This document shows, in pieces, positions 37,437-49,300 of a stretch of DNA of 64,000 nt; position 1 is the stretch's first letter; the number at the start of each line of letters is the position of its first letter. The notes under the pieces were generated by a model, which had not been told where the DNA came from, ran no database searches, and saw only the letters and a program-made list of their open reading frames with translations. The translations under genes and the position numbers were made by a program. The DNA is from Linepithema humile. Taxonomy: Eukaryota > Arthropoda > Insecta > Hymenoptera > Formicidae. The DNA lies in contig NC_090130.1 in the NCBI RefSeq assembly GCF_040581485.1, positions 4,650,001-4,714,000 on the forward strand, written 5' to 3'.

Positions 37437-38500
37437 TTGATTTATCGCGGACTCCCGCTGCTCTCTTCCTCCGCTCCGCTCCGGGTTGTGCCGAGTAGTT
37501 GCAGCCGCCGCACCGGGGAGCTGCTCACCCCGGCGAAAATTAATCCATTATCCCTCAAGTCCCGGTAAAAACAAAATGCGTGAGCAACGCTCGGTTCCGA
37601 CGTATAGAACGCTCTCAGTTCCGACGGATAGAACACACTCCCAGTCCGGATAACACACGCTCAAGTTCCGACGGACAGGAGCCGTCGTCCGTTTGTCGGT
37701 AGTCTCTGGCGAAAGCGCGCTGTGTATATATGTGTATACGTGTTATACACGCGGGAGCGATCGGCAGCACTAAATCACATTCGTAAACACGCGTCGTGTA
37801 CATGCGCACGAGGAGTGTGTCGTGGGTGTGTCTATACTCGGAATTCACGCGTACGCACGAGTACAACGGCGAGATCCTCCAAATATTTTGCTCGGAACAG
37901 ACGCGCACGCTTATGGCCGACGAGAAAATGCGACGAGAGAAAGAAGCACGTGCAGCCGTAGGGAGCACACGACGATCCCACCTCGACAACGGATGCGGAC
38001 GCACTGACTCCGTAGCGACGCGAGGAGACACGAGAACCTAGCTAGAGTCAACCGATCGCTGCACGGCAGTGGGGATACCGCGGGGGAGTGCGGGGACGAG
38101 AGGGGAAAACGACAGAGCAGCGCGGCTGGAGCGCTCGTGCGTTCTCGTCGGATCTCGTCGGCGAACGCTACCGGCCCCTCGGTTCCCCCTACCAGCAGCG
38201 TGTTATACGCGAACGAACTGTGCAGCGTTGTGCATCTCTCGGCACGCTGGGCTGCCGCAGCAATCTCCTCACGAGAGGGTCGACTTGGCTGCGCTTGTAT
38301 TCGTGAGGAATCGCGTTTCGTCTGTATACGTGCACACCTGTGTGCACACGCGAATGTGTGTACACGGTGCGAATCGCGCGATGCATCCGCCCCGTGCATC
38401 GCCACGGCCGGCACCACACGCGCGCGATGACGTCACGCCCGGGCGCCGTGTGGCGTGGATAACGAGAGATGGTCGGCAGGATCCCTCCCTCCCTCTTTGA
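37437..38500. other. GC-rich, CpG-dense island, possible promoter region
   Basis: About 1 kb of CpG-dense sequence. It contains the short-period tandem repeats at 37590-37684, CA/TG-alternating sequence (37720-37860, 38330-38365) and a full palindromic cAMP-response-type site TGACGTCA at 38428-38435. Many overlapping frames are open on both strands because stops are rare at this GC; none resembles a protein family. Promoter function is inferred from composition only. Confidence 0.3.
37590..37684. repeat. Short degenerate tandem repeat
   Basis: The motif GTTCCGACG(T/G)A(T/C)AG recurs three times (about 37592, 37618, 37663), with a degenerate copy GTCCGGATAACACAC between the last two. The period is about 25-45 bases. 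No coding role seen. Confidence 0.5.
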
Positions 38501-38708
38501 GATTCACGACCACTTATTATCGGTCTTCCCTCTCCTTCCTCCCTTTCTCTCCCGTCTCCTTTCCGCTGAACGACTTACTGCTTTTTTTTCGGGCTGGTTA
38601 CGAGCGGCGAGATGTGGTCACCCCCTCGGCTCGTAGGTGGATTCGCTCTCTCGCGGCATTAACGACGTCTCGCGTAGGTACAGTCACGACCGGTTCCGAG
38701 GAGGACCT

Positions 38709-38736
38709 CTACCTACCTACCTACCTACCTACCTAC
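38709..38736. repeat. (CTAC)7 microsatellite
   Basis: Seven perfect CTAC units followed by CTCC. It does not match the insect telomere repeat TTAGG on either strand. Confidence 0.9.
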
Positions 38737-41700
38737 CTCCTCGTATCGAGATCGAGGCTCGAGGACACGGAGCGGCGAGTTCGACGATCCCAGGACCGCG
38801 TATGTTCGGGTCGGCGCGATAAACTTTCCGATTTGCGCGTCACTGGCAATGTAAATAAATGACTCCGCCAGCGCTTTCATCGCTACCAACCGATTCGTCG
38901 CTGTTCGATGGTGAACTCTACTGATAAAGACATCTGCAAAAATGCGTAATTAAAATAGCCGGTTGTTGAGAGAGGATTAATAAGGAAGAACAACGTGCGG
39001 AAGAACATCTGCGAGACGCAAAACCGGCTAAATACAACGTGTGAAAAGTTTTTTGTCGCGAAATTCTGACTAAAAATGTCGTTGTTCCATCATTCTTTCT
39101 GCCCGTTCCGTTCCATTCGTTATCACGTTCAAGAGTCACGTCGATATAAGCGGAGCCGTTCAGCCTCGTTGCACAAGAGAGAGTACCGCGTAACTGTCTG
39201 CCACCGAATTTTATGCGTTTCTGCGAACATCACATTGCGCCCACAGTATGGGCGTTCGTGACAGGCGCACGAGCGAAAAATTAGGCGTGCAAGAGATGTC
39301 GTTTATGCGTTTAAAAAACCGGCGACTGGCATGTTTATTACGATCGTAAACCTGCGCACAGCGTGCAACCAAGTGAACATGCTAGAATCTCTGCAGCTCC
39401 AAATTTCGTAACTTTGGGAGTTTTTTTCATTTTCACGCAAAACATTTACAACGTGGACGGCGGTAATAAGACGAACCACTCAGTCAACTATTAATGGAGC
39501 GTAAAACTTTGTATATTGCTTCGTTTTAAGCGACTTTTGCTTTTATGAAACTACATAATTCGAAAAAAAGATGAGATGTCAAAAATAGAAAAAATCTTTC
39601 CGTGAAAATTGATTTCAAATTCATCTCGACAAACTTCTTCTTTAAAGTTTGATATATTAGCGATGACACATCTCGCGTATGTCAATAGTGATTTGTCACA
39701 GATTCGATCGTGCTAAATATTCGCTCCCGACACTCGCAATGTCAAATAAATTCCGCACCATATCACGATTCGATGCCAGTCCGCTGAACATCTTTCTTCA
39801 TCGCCCGCACACTCTGTCACGATGGATATGTACCTCGCGAGTATATCGACTTTTCTCTGTGCGAAAGTAATATCCTCGCAGTGTCCGGTATCCCTTATAG
39901 ACTACGGGGGGACACGAGACCCTGGGGCATACGCTTTTCCCCGATGGGAGAACGGAGAAATGACGAGAAGGAGGCGACTCGAATCGGCGCGATTTCTCCT
40001 TCGCGTCTGCCGCTGACGTCTGCGCGTCTGTATCTTGCAAAGGAACGTAGCGACGATCGGTTCGGGGATAGGTTCCGATTACCATTTCGCGAGGCTTCAG
40101 ACGTAGAGGTCTAGACGGTGCTCGGCCGGACGGCAAATGTAATTCCCCGTACGAGCCAGGTGGTCCGCTGCAATCTCTCGGTTGGTAATCGGATCGAGAG
40201 TGGGAGGCTCGACGGAAGTTTAAAGGTCAAAACACGAGCGGGGATGCGACGGAGCTGCGTGTGCTGCTTTCCGCGAGTTCTGCGGTCGCGGGTTAGATCC
40301 AATTTCGCACAGCGAGTCGCATTAAATATACGACAGCAAGATGCAATAAACCGTACGAAATGCGACGGATTTATTTCCACTCTACGCGCCGATGTTAATC
40401 CAACGCGTAAGGTTTAAACGTAGAAATCGTTTAAGGTCAGTGATCGCGTCGTGAGATTCGCTGCGGTAAAACGAATAATAGTTTGTTTCGCTAATGCAGT
40501 TTATCAGAACGCACCATTTACAAGAGTGATTTACAAGCTTCAGAAGTGATTTCTTTCACGGGTGATAAATAGCCATCCCAAAGTCCAAACAATAATATTT
40601 CATTTATCTCTCAATTTATTACTTCCATAATTGTCGTGCTTTAATTCTTTTGTCATCAACAAGAATTATAAATAGAGTAGAACAGCGTTGCAATCGCATT
40701 TTATCTTAAAGTAAGTGAATTTCATCGTCGTGAATTTTCTCATATATTATTCTCTTACAACTCGATAAAGATAATAACAATGTAAAAAATTGTTTAGCAT
40801 AATTTTACAAATCCTCCTTCATAATAAAAAAGATAGCTTTTTCCCCGAAAAAGATCGTTGCTATTTCACGAAATCTGGCGAATCTTTTCGAGATACAATA
40901 GAGATGTTGCCCGACACGAAGTTTTCCGAAAGAATCGAGACGCTCAATACGACTGAAACGTATGGGGTCCGGGGAGACACATATAGGGATGCAAGGAACG
41001 AGGTTCGAGGCATATTGAAGTCTACATTGAAGTACTCGCCCCCTGTGGATTTTCGGCAGTGTGTATACCTACTGCCGCCCGCTCTCATTGTTGGGTCACG
41101 GTTGACAGTCACGCTTGGCGTCCGGCCAACGAAGCCAAAACAGGGTGCTCTCAGGGGAAGTCTCGTCGGGTTTCGCAAAAGGAACTCAACCCCCGAACTT
41201 TCCGTAACGGCGCTTTAAGAAGCCTCCTCCGCTCACCTCCCCGTCTATCCCGAAAAGTAATTTATCTTGAGAAACCGGGGAGAACGCTAAATGGATTTTC
41301 TTTTCAGAGATATTACGCGTTTTTATCCAACGTGAAATTAGCTTACAGGCGTGGTTCTCGCACCCTGAGCCGGCTGAGTGAATCGTCTCGAGGAGAGACT
41401 CTCCGACGAGAGCGGGGCGCGATGTTCGGCTTCCCCGAATTTCTCTCCGCGGGGCATTGTCCCACGAGTCCCGATCGCGAGTCGGCACGCGATGCGCGCC
41501 GCCGCGTTACGGCTTATCGTGCGAGATCGTTAGAGAGACCGGAGCGCGTAATGACGGAGGGGCGCGAATATATTACTTAGCAGCTTGTTTAAAAATCTCA
41601 CGATGTAAACAATCGGTAGTTTTGTCGGGAGATAGCGAAGGGGGTAGATTACGACTTCCTGTCACCTATCATTTATGTGGTATGCGCTACACAATGCGTC

Positions 41701-41764
41701 GCGCTTACCCGCTCGGGTCGGGTGGTCAGAGCCCGCCGTAGATAACGCCGTCGTATCAACACGA

Positions 41765-41785
41765 ACACTGCACCAGGTGCAGTGT
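41765..41785. repeat. 21-bp palindrome centred on an E-box-like core
   Basis: ACACTGCACC, a central A, then the exact reverse complement GGTGCAGTGT. The centre contains CAGGTG, an E-box of the type bound by Snail and some bHLH factors. Binding is unproven. Confidence 0.7.
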
Positions 41786-41795
41786 CTGCGCATTC

Positions 41796-41836
41796 AGGTT
41801 CTCATAATAATGCGTCAAGGTTCTCATAACAATACG
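41796..41836. repeat. Tandem 22-bp duplication
   Basis: AGGTTCTCATAATAATGCG (41796-41814) recurs as AGGTTCTCATAACAATACG (41818-41836), two mismatches in 19 with a 22-bp offset, eleven bases after the palindrome. Confidence 0.7.
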
Positions 41837-42323
41837 CCATGCTTTGATCGTAGAAATTAACCTTGGAGACTAATGCGAGAAAAATTTGTTAAACGAGCTA
41901 CGCTCGGATCTGTAAATTTCGATAATAAGACAAGTCTCTCTTGGGAAAAGCTACCGCAATTTCGACTTACACAATTTTATATGCAACAATTTCTCCGTAC
42001 ATAAAGAGTCGGAAAGGAATTACCGAGCCGTCAATCAAAATATGTACGGGCGAGTGTTTGCGTTTGAAGAAATATAATCTTGTTTAGTTCTGCGGGGAAT
42101 AAAATTACAATAAATTAAGTGCTTTCCAAATGAGAGACAGAGCTCTCTACAGAACCCTCATCACATATACGTTAGGTAGAGACGTTTCTTTTTTGAGTGC
42201 CACAAATTGATATTAGAGTCAAGTGACCGAAGTTTCCTGCCTGTAGGTCGGACGACCTGCATTAAAGAAGGAAGGACGACGAAGGATGTTGTCCGAACGA
42301 TATGCCGCTACATGGGCTCTCCG

Positions 42324-42660
42324 CACGAAAAAAAAAAGAATTTGCTGACAGCAAATTTTACTGTTATTTTGCTGTTATTGCAAAACATGTTAATTATTAT
42401 ATGAATGGCAGAGATTTGTTACGGATGCTAATTTTAAAATTTGCATTGGCAGCGACAATTTTGCTGTATTAGCAAAATACATTTGTTAGAAATAAATTAT
42501 TTTGTACAAAATTCATCTATTCTACCAGCAAAATAGATTTTGCTGATATATCAAATAATTTTAAAAATTAGTTATGGTGGCAAAGTTTTGTCGCTATTAC
42601 ATCTAATATACAATAGCAGCGACGATTTTGCTGCGATAACAACGTTCTTTTTTTCCATGC
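42324..42660. mobile_element. Non-autonomous element with CACGGAAAA-type termini (copy 3)
   Basis: The left end CACGAAAAAAAAAAGAA and the reverse-complemented right end CATGGAAAAAAAGAAC match over about 17 bp with small differences. Both are flanked by CG. The interior repeats TTTTGCTG at about 42367, 42460, 42534 and 42626 (some as CAGCAAAA), a motif also near the tips of the element at 21930. There is no ORF. Boundaries are approximate. Confidence 0.5.
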
Positions 42661-43270
42661 GGGGGCTGTCGGCCATTTTCAACTCTCACAGTCTCTCACA
42701 CAAGACCTGCGTTGGAAGACGCAGTCACGACTTTTTCGGTCTTGCGTCCAGACGTCGACTTTCTTTCCATTGTTCGTTTCTGGAGAGCGCAAGATCACCC
42801 GCGTGCACGGTAAGGTCCATAGAAGTTTGCAAACATCGAAAAAATCTGACTCCGCCCTTTCAATCGAACTCACACGTCGTTTCGAACAGTCGGAGTCGGG
42901 ATTGAACTGTGATTTATATATCGATCTTTTTATTTAGAAATTTTCTTCGTTTTAAATAGTTTTGTTCGTTATTGCGTAATATTTTATTAAAATTTTATAC
43001 TTTGAATAATTTTTTATAGAAAAATAATGGTGCATTTACTTATGTTGTGAAACTTAAAATTATCTCCAATTTTACATAGAAAATAATGTTTAAATATAAG
43101 ACAAAAATTTCACGAAACAATTGTCAAGGTACGTTTTTATCTATAGATTTACTTTGAATTTACTTCTACAATTTACGCACAGAGGGCAAGTTTGTACAAG
43201 TGTTCAAACGCGCAAAATCGCACGACAGCGAGTAAATTGTCAAAGAAAGTTTCCAGTGAAAAATCTAATA
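42661..43270. other. Spacer between copy 3 and the mariner element
   Basis: Mixed then AT-rich sequence. No gene or structure was recognised; the TA at 43269-43270 is the mariner target duplication. Confidence 0.4.
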
Positions 43271-44171
43271 CTAGGTGCGCAATTAAGTTTCCGGGTTTTT
43301 TTTTATCAATGCAAAATGGAAAATTTCAAGAGAAATACAAAAAACGGTTTATTCAAAGTATCGTCCCTCGCTAGCTACACATTTTTGCCATCTCTCTGGC
43401 AATACATGAATACCGCGACGATAAAACGACGCGTCTTTGCATCGAAACCATTTATCCAATCAGTTTTGCACTTCTTCGAAATTGGCCAAGTGTAGCCCAG
43501 CTAAGCCATGTGCCATCGACCGGAACAAGTGATAATTGGAAGGGGCCAGGTCTGGTGAATACAGCGGGTGCGGTAGCAGATCCCATTTCAGCGTTTTCAT
43601 GGTGTCCTGGACGATGGAAGTGCGATGGCACGGAACGTTGTCGTGCTGCAATATCACTCGTTCGTGTCTCGTGTCCCATTCTGGCCGTTTTTCGAGCAAT
43701 GCATGGTTCAAATTTATCAATTGTTGTTGTCTTGTGTTTGCGTATCATTTTCATCCAATAACGCTTGCAGATCGGCGTCCTCAAATGTTTTTGGTCTTCC
43801 GGAGCGCTCCTTGTCCTCAGTGTCGAAATCGCCATTTCTAAAGCGTTTAAACCAATCTTCACAAGTAGTTTTCGATTGTGCATGTTCGCCGTAGGCTTTC
43901 TCAAGCAAACGGCGTGCTTCAGCTGCATTTTCTTTCAAGTTGAAGCAGAAAAGCAAAGCTTCCCGCAAATGCTGTTTATTTGGCACAAAACTCGACATCT
44001 TTATTGTTAGAAAAAATATTTTTGCGTTGCAATATGTGTTGGTATTATGACTGGTTATTGTTGACAGATGTCCAAGTTAATAAAAAAACACAACTTTAGA
44101 CATGTATATCGACTACATGTATCGTTAGCGCCATTCATGTGTGAAACCCGGAAACTTAGTTGCGCACCTAG
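43271..44171 (-). mobile_element. Defective mariner transposon
   Basis: A 901-bp element bounded by 28-bp terminal inverted repeats with one mismatch, starting CTAGGTGCGCAA at each end and extending into AAGTTTCCGGG. It is flanked by the TA target duplication (43269-43270 and 44172-44173). Intact mariners are near 1.3 kb, so about 0.4 kb is missing, matching the central deletion in its transposase. The transposase runs on the minus strand. Confidence 0.95.
43349..43998 (-). pseudogene. Mariner transposase remnant (internal deletion, frameshift, nonsense)
   Basis: Tc1/mariner superfamily transposase, normally about 345 residues, that cuts and pastes the element at TA. The N-terminal 80-odd residues are well preserved (MSSFVPNKQHLREALLFCF, then WFKRFRNGDFD and SGRPK), the paired HTH region. 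After LLDENDTQTQ the frame jumps to ALLEKRPEWD, so roughly 150 residues including the linker and first catalytic Asp are gone and the frame is shifted. The second Asp is visible in ILQHDN. The third, normally in APSDYHLF, is Asn (APSNYHLF). A TGA at about 43460 follows NFEEVQN, but the same frame continues as LDKWFRCKDASF through GRYFE to a TAA, so that TGA is probably a mutated Trp codon. It cannot be active. Confidence 0.93.
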
Positions 44172-45358
44172 TAACAAAGTTTTCGACAAGACGGTGCGTT
44201 CTTCCACACACTTTTCCGATTTTCTCAAAGTCGAGGAGCACGCTCTCCGAAAGGGCTCTTTTGATTTTCTGCTTGCGTACACGTATATATTCTCAAGTAC
44301 GTTGCGTGTGATAAAAGAGGATGAGCTCAAGTTCGCAGCAGTCGACACAGATTTAACGTTAAGACGACCTTAGTGAATGTGAAATTGACGATGAAGTGTT
44401 CGGAAATGGTGCGCGCGCGAGGCGCGCTCCGGGAATAAAGGACGTTGATTCCTACAAATCTCGCGACGAAGTCTGGCATTCAAGGCGTAGGCAGAGTCGG
44501 TTGGTGCGCAGACGAGAGAGCACGGTCGAACAGTAACCCGAGATGAAAGGTACAGGGAAGATGCCAGAGCAAGATTTAATAAGTGCCACGGCGTACAGGT
44601 AGGCGACGTCTTAGCATTACAAAGCCGCCTACGGGGAGTCGGATTTCTTGCCGTTTCTTCTCTGATAATTCTGTCCTCGTCACGCGCGGGCACGATGGTG
44701 CGTGCGACCGCGTCCTCTTAACGAGCATCGTGGGACGCGCATCCGCCCGACGATCGATGTATCGCACCAAAATGTAACAGTTCGCCCGAGGTTGTAGGTC
44801 CTGACTGGCTTAGTCGCGAAAATACAGAATCTCGATCGTATCTCTGTGATCCATTACGGCGGTATCGGACTCCATCATCTGTGTTACTAGGCTGCGCCCG
44901 TATCCCTTCCCACCTCGGACTTGTATCGATTCGGGGACAAAGGTCCTAATTAACAGTTCCTGTGGCGACGATTCGGTCGTGGTTGATAAGGCATAGGCGT
45001 AATGGATATTTTATATAGAGAAATATTTTTCATCGAGAAAGGTGTACAGTTAATTAATCCTGTCATTCATCAAATTTATTCACTTCAGTAAATAGCATTG
45101 GATTTAATTAATTTTCTTATATCTTGAAATCAAATATCTCTAATTATTTCTTTCATCTGTTTTAATTACGATATTTCTATATCATTTTTTTATCATAATG
45201 TATCTATAAATATTTTTATAAGTTACTCAAAATTCACTTTTTATGTATGCCAACAATGAGATATATTTTATTCTCGATATTTGTTTTCTTCGGAAATACG
45301 TAAATAAGTTCATTTTCCTTTGAGATTCCGAGAAGATACGGTTTGTTACGGTTTGTAG

Positions 45359-45361
<3 letters not shown>
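44172..45361. other. Non-coding spacer
   Basis: CpG-rich to about 44950, then AT-rich. No domain-bearing frame or RNA gene was recognised. Confidence 0.4.

Positions 45362-45406
<45 letters not shown>
45362..45406. repeat. (TC)22 microsatellite
   Basis: 45 bases of pure TC dinucleotides in AT-rich surroundings. Confidence 0.95.
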
Positions 45407-45409
<3 letters not shown>

Positions 45410-46253
45410 ATATTGTACTCCGACAGAATACAAATATACAGGTCTTTCCAGATTTAGTTTCCAAAGATGTAAAAATGTAAACCAAGACATTTCCTGTTTT
45501 GTCAGTTCGTGACCTGTTCAACATCTCTTTGGTAGTCTCAGCAAAGACTTTGTAGTAGTCGACTATGGTTATCTGTGGCGCATGGTGAAACTCTTAGCGA
45601 GTAAAATATATTGCAACAGTACTCCAGTGTCGCTATCCCTTGTCGGTTTCAACGGATGCAACTTTCGAGATCGCTCCGATGCCGAGCCTCTTAGGTTGTA
45701 AGACTATGGGCTCTCAAACGAGAGGCCTCTAATTCGTCCTCCACTTTCATATAAGAAATAAGATATTCTATTTTCTCTACACTCGGATGACGTGATTGCG
45801 AACACTCGTTATACCGGTCCTGCACAACCAGCTTCTTTTCACGAATAATACGCGTACGTAGCGACAGCAATTTCCATCGATTTGCGGAAAAATGTAGATT
45901 TCTATCGTGCGCAAGGAACGTAATAAACTCAGATTGTCAATCAAACCGGTGGCGCACCGATCGCATACGTGACTCGAGGTTCGTCAAATGACGAGGCGTT
46001 TTCATTAGTATGCGGTGGATTATACGGTCGTCATGCGCGTCGTTTTGGTCGCATGTCGCCAGTTAATTAAAGAATTTAACGATAACGGTCGCGAACAAAA
46101 TTAATTACACTCTATTCACAATTTCTTACGGGGGAAAATTGTAACGTGTCGATTTTTTTACACGATGTGCTTCGCGATGACGATCCATCAGTGGATAACG
46201 AGGACACATTATGACCTATAAATCAGAATTTACATCAACTGCGAGTGTATTTA

Positions 46254-46283
46254 TTTAGCATAACTATATTTAGCATAACTATA
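46254..46283. repeat. Perfect 15-bp tandem duplication
   Basis: TTTAGCATAACTATA occurs twice, head to tail and without mismatch. Confidence 0.85.
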
Positions 46284-46299
46284 TGACTAATGATATCGG

Positions 46300-46327
46300 A
46301 ACTTGAATAATGCATATTATTCAAGTT
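46300..46327. repeat. 12-bp inverted repeat with 4-base centre
   Basis: AACTTGAATAAT (46300-46311) and its exact reverse complement ATTATTCAAGTT (46316-46327) flank GCAT. Confidence 0.8.
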
Positions 46328-49300
46328 TAATTAATGCTTCAATAATTTAATAGTTTTGTTTCCGCGAAACTACTAGCTGCACAAATTAGTTATTCGTTGA
46401 ATCATAAAATATTCAAGAAACACGCTTTTCGAGTGTGCACAACAATCTTAAGTTTTTAGTAAAAATATCAGAATCTCGATGTACGCAATGCAGTATTAAT
46501 GTTAACATCGCGAATCGCATCAGGCTGTTAAATAATGGAATCCTGAGATCTTTAAAAAATTTTAGAAAAATTTATATCACACGTGACATAGAATGCAGTT
46601 AACGATGCCGACTTTATAGGAGCCAGCAGTAGATCCGTGAGAGAGAAAGCGATCCGAACACATCGAAGTTGTACGACAAGCAGATCCGTCGTATGCCATT
46701 TCGCGCGCGACACTACGCCCAGTTTCTCGATAATCGATGTTGAGTCGAAACAGGAGGGAACATACATTTCTCCATCGAACGTACGTATCCGTGGCTTACC
46801 CGGTGCAGTGTCCTGTAATAAAGTCGTAACGGACTGCGCCCCGTAAATTCGACAGAATATTGCGGTACGCGGCCAAGCCCCTTTCGTTTGTCGTAAGGCT
46901 CGTGGTCGGTGATCACGCTGAAATTTACCGACATGTCGGCTCTCATCGTATAAACCGTGCATGCCTCTCGGCGTGTAACCGCGCGCGTACGCTGCTTGCA
47001 CACTCGCACGTATATTTATCAGGGAAACGCGTCGATTCGCCAGTAACTACATCACCGCTACACAGCATCCGCATCAGACACTAGGACCGTACACGGTGTA
47101 ATCTTTCGAAACGCCACGGTCGCGTAGGCCCGCCATTCGCAATTAATTTTACTCGCTCGCTGACTGCCGTTTTACGCCGCCGCATTTTTTTTATGTGCAT
47201 TAAAATGGACCATTAAAAGCGCGAATGTGCGAAAATGTAGCGCGTAAAACGGAAATTCTGTTACACGAAGCGTACATTTTTGCGCGCACCGGGTGTCCAC
47301 GCCCGTGCAGTATCTGCAGACCCTTTTATTCACCTGAGCTCTCGTTTTTCTCGGCAAAAATATCCCGATCGAATTTTTGTCCGTGTAAAGCGCCGAGTCA
47401 TAAATTAGAGAATAAAATCTCCTCGTGTATATTATACATAGTTAATAATCCGCTTAAACGATTTAAATGTCCGCAAATGAAAAATATCGATGTGCTAATA
47501 TTAAAATATTTTCGTAACTTTTATATCGGGAATATGATATTTTTGATATATTTTTCCATCGTAAAATTTAATCTATTGTTTTTATATTTTCATTCACGTT
47601 ACTATTATTTGTAATATTCAACCTTTACTTGTTCATTATTTTTAGTTGTTTATCAAGATTGTTTGTCAGTCAATAAAGAAAGCTTGAAATCTCGGAGTGA
47701 GAAAAAAATAACAAAACTCGGTGGACGGAAGATTAATTTCTATTGTGACGTCTACGAATAAAAGAGATATACCAAAGATATAAGAGGCCAACTGTCATTT
47801 TTAAAAATAGTCACAAAAGTTTATGCTTGAGGTTAACCAGAGTGTCGCTAGAGATTATTCGATTCAGTATAGCGAAGATAAATCGTCTTATCTCTTTTCG
47901 CGTAACTACGGTAGTTTCAAAAAAGTTCGAACAGCTATATAGCTATCTCCGTGAGCCCCTCTTGACGACCGAACATAAAGAATCTCTGTGATATTGTCGA
48001 CTGCATGGCTCGCGTTTACTTAAATATTGAACTTAGATAAATAACGATAAGGCGAAGGTAGGCAGACTACGGTGAAAGTCTCGTTCGAAGAGTCAAAGTA
48101 GTGTTGTGACTTTCAATTATTACGTGATTTGTGACAAGACAAAATTGCGGAACAATAACGCACAAGATATGCTACGCTGCAGATTAACGATAAAAATTAG
48201 CAATATCGTGCGCGATTGTTCAAATTCTGAGTTACAGCTCAAAGTTTTCAATGTGAAAAAGTTTACAAGTCATCCCAAATTGCATTTCGCCATCTTGGAG
48301 AGTCGCTTTAATTGCATCTCCCGTCCTTGTACACTCATCCGCAAAGTTATGTTTTTATAGTCTCTTTTTTCCCCATATACTTCCCCGATGAACTTTAAAT
48401 ACCTACTAGCTATAAATTTTGCACCCCAAGGAAATACTTTAGCACATACAAATGTTTTTCTGAAGTCGACAATGAATGAAGGACATCATCGAAAATTTAC
48501 AATCTTTCCGTACCATAAAAGTCGTCACGCATTTTTGGGAATTCTGATACTTTTATTCTAAAAAATGCCTCTGGAAAATATACAACATGCTATAAAAATC
48601 CTACAAAAGAATTAAAGCGTTAAATAATAAACTTAAGTAAAACAGGTTAATTAAACATAATAAATTTGACCCCGTTGATTTTTCTATACAAAGGTCTTTT
48701 AAGTAAGCTACAGGATACATCCGGACAGATGTGCAAGGCGAGTAAGAAATTTAAAGCCAGATTTATAGAGTTTCCATTAGATACGGAGATATCCTGCAGT
48801 AATTTTCTAGCTATCGTGATATGATTGACGTCTTTCCAATACGTTTGCTCCGAATCTCTTGAGGTGCAAGCTGAACGATTTCCCGTCTATAATTCTTTGC
48901 TGAACTAACTTTATCCGAAACTTCATTGCAATTTCACACATATACATTATATCTATGCATTTTTTATTTATACGAATATTTACAAATGCCTAATCCTTTT
49001 GTATTCATTAACATTGCATTAATGTATGTATTATTGATACTGCATGATTGACGCTTTAATGATAATGATAAAACAAAATAATTAAAAGGTAAGAATAATA
49101 AGAAATCTCAATGCAATTGTGTTTAAAAATAGAAAATCGTGCTTCGCGTATTGATTTGTTGACGCGAGGAATCTTTTTGATATGCAAATTATTTATGCGT
49201 AACCTGAATCAACATTGAATGTTACACAACGCCTTTTGTATTAATAGCTTATGATGCCTGATGACCGCATTATGATGCAATAATCGTGCGCGAATAACGT

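Larger units (their letters stand above)
38737..42323. other. Non-coding spacer
   Basis: CpG-rich around 39780-40430 and 40900-41560, AT-rich elsewhere. It contains the palindrome and tandem duplication at 41765-41836. The 173-codon plus-strand frame at 41059-41580 overlaps minus-strand frames and shows no motif. Confidence 0.4.

Noticed and set aside
38709..38736. (CTAC)n considered as telomere-like sequence
   Set aside because: The insect telomere repeat is TTAGG; this 4-bp unit does not match on either strand.
46552..47009. Overlapping minus-strand frames of 149 and 98 codons
   Set aside because: Two frames compete over the same bases and neither shows a domain or clear codon bias.
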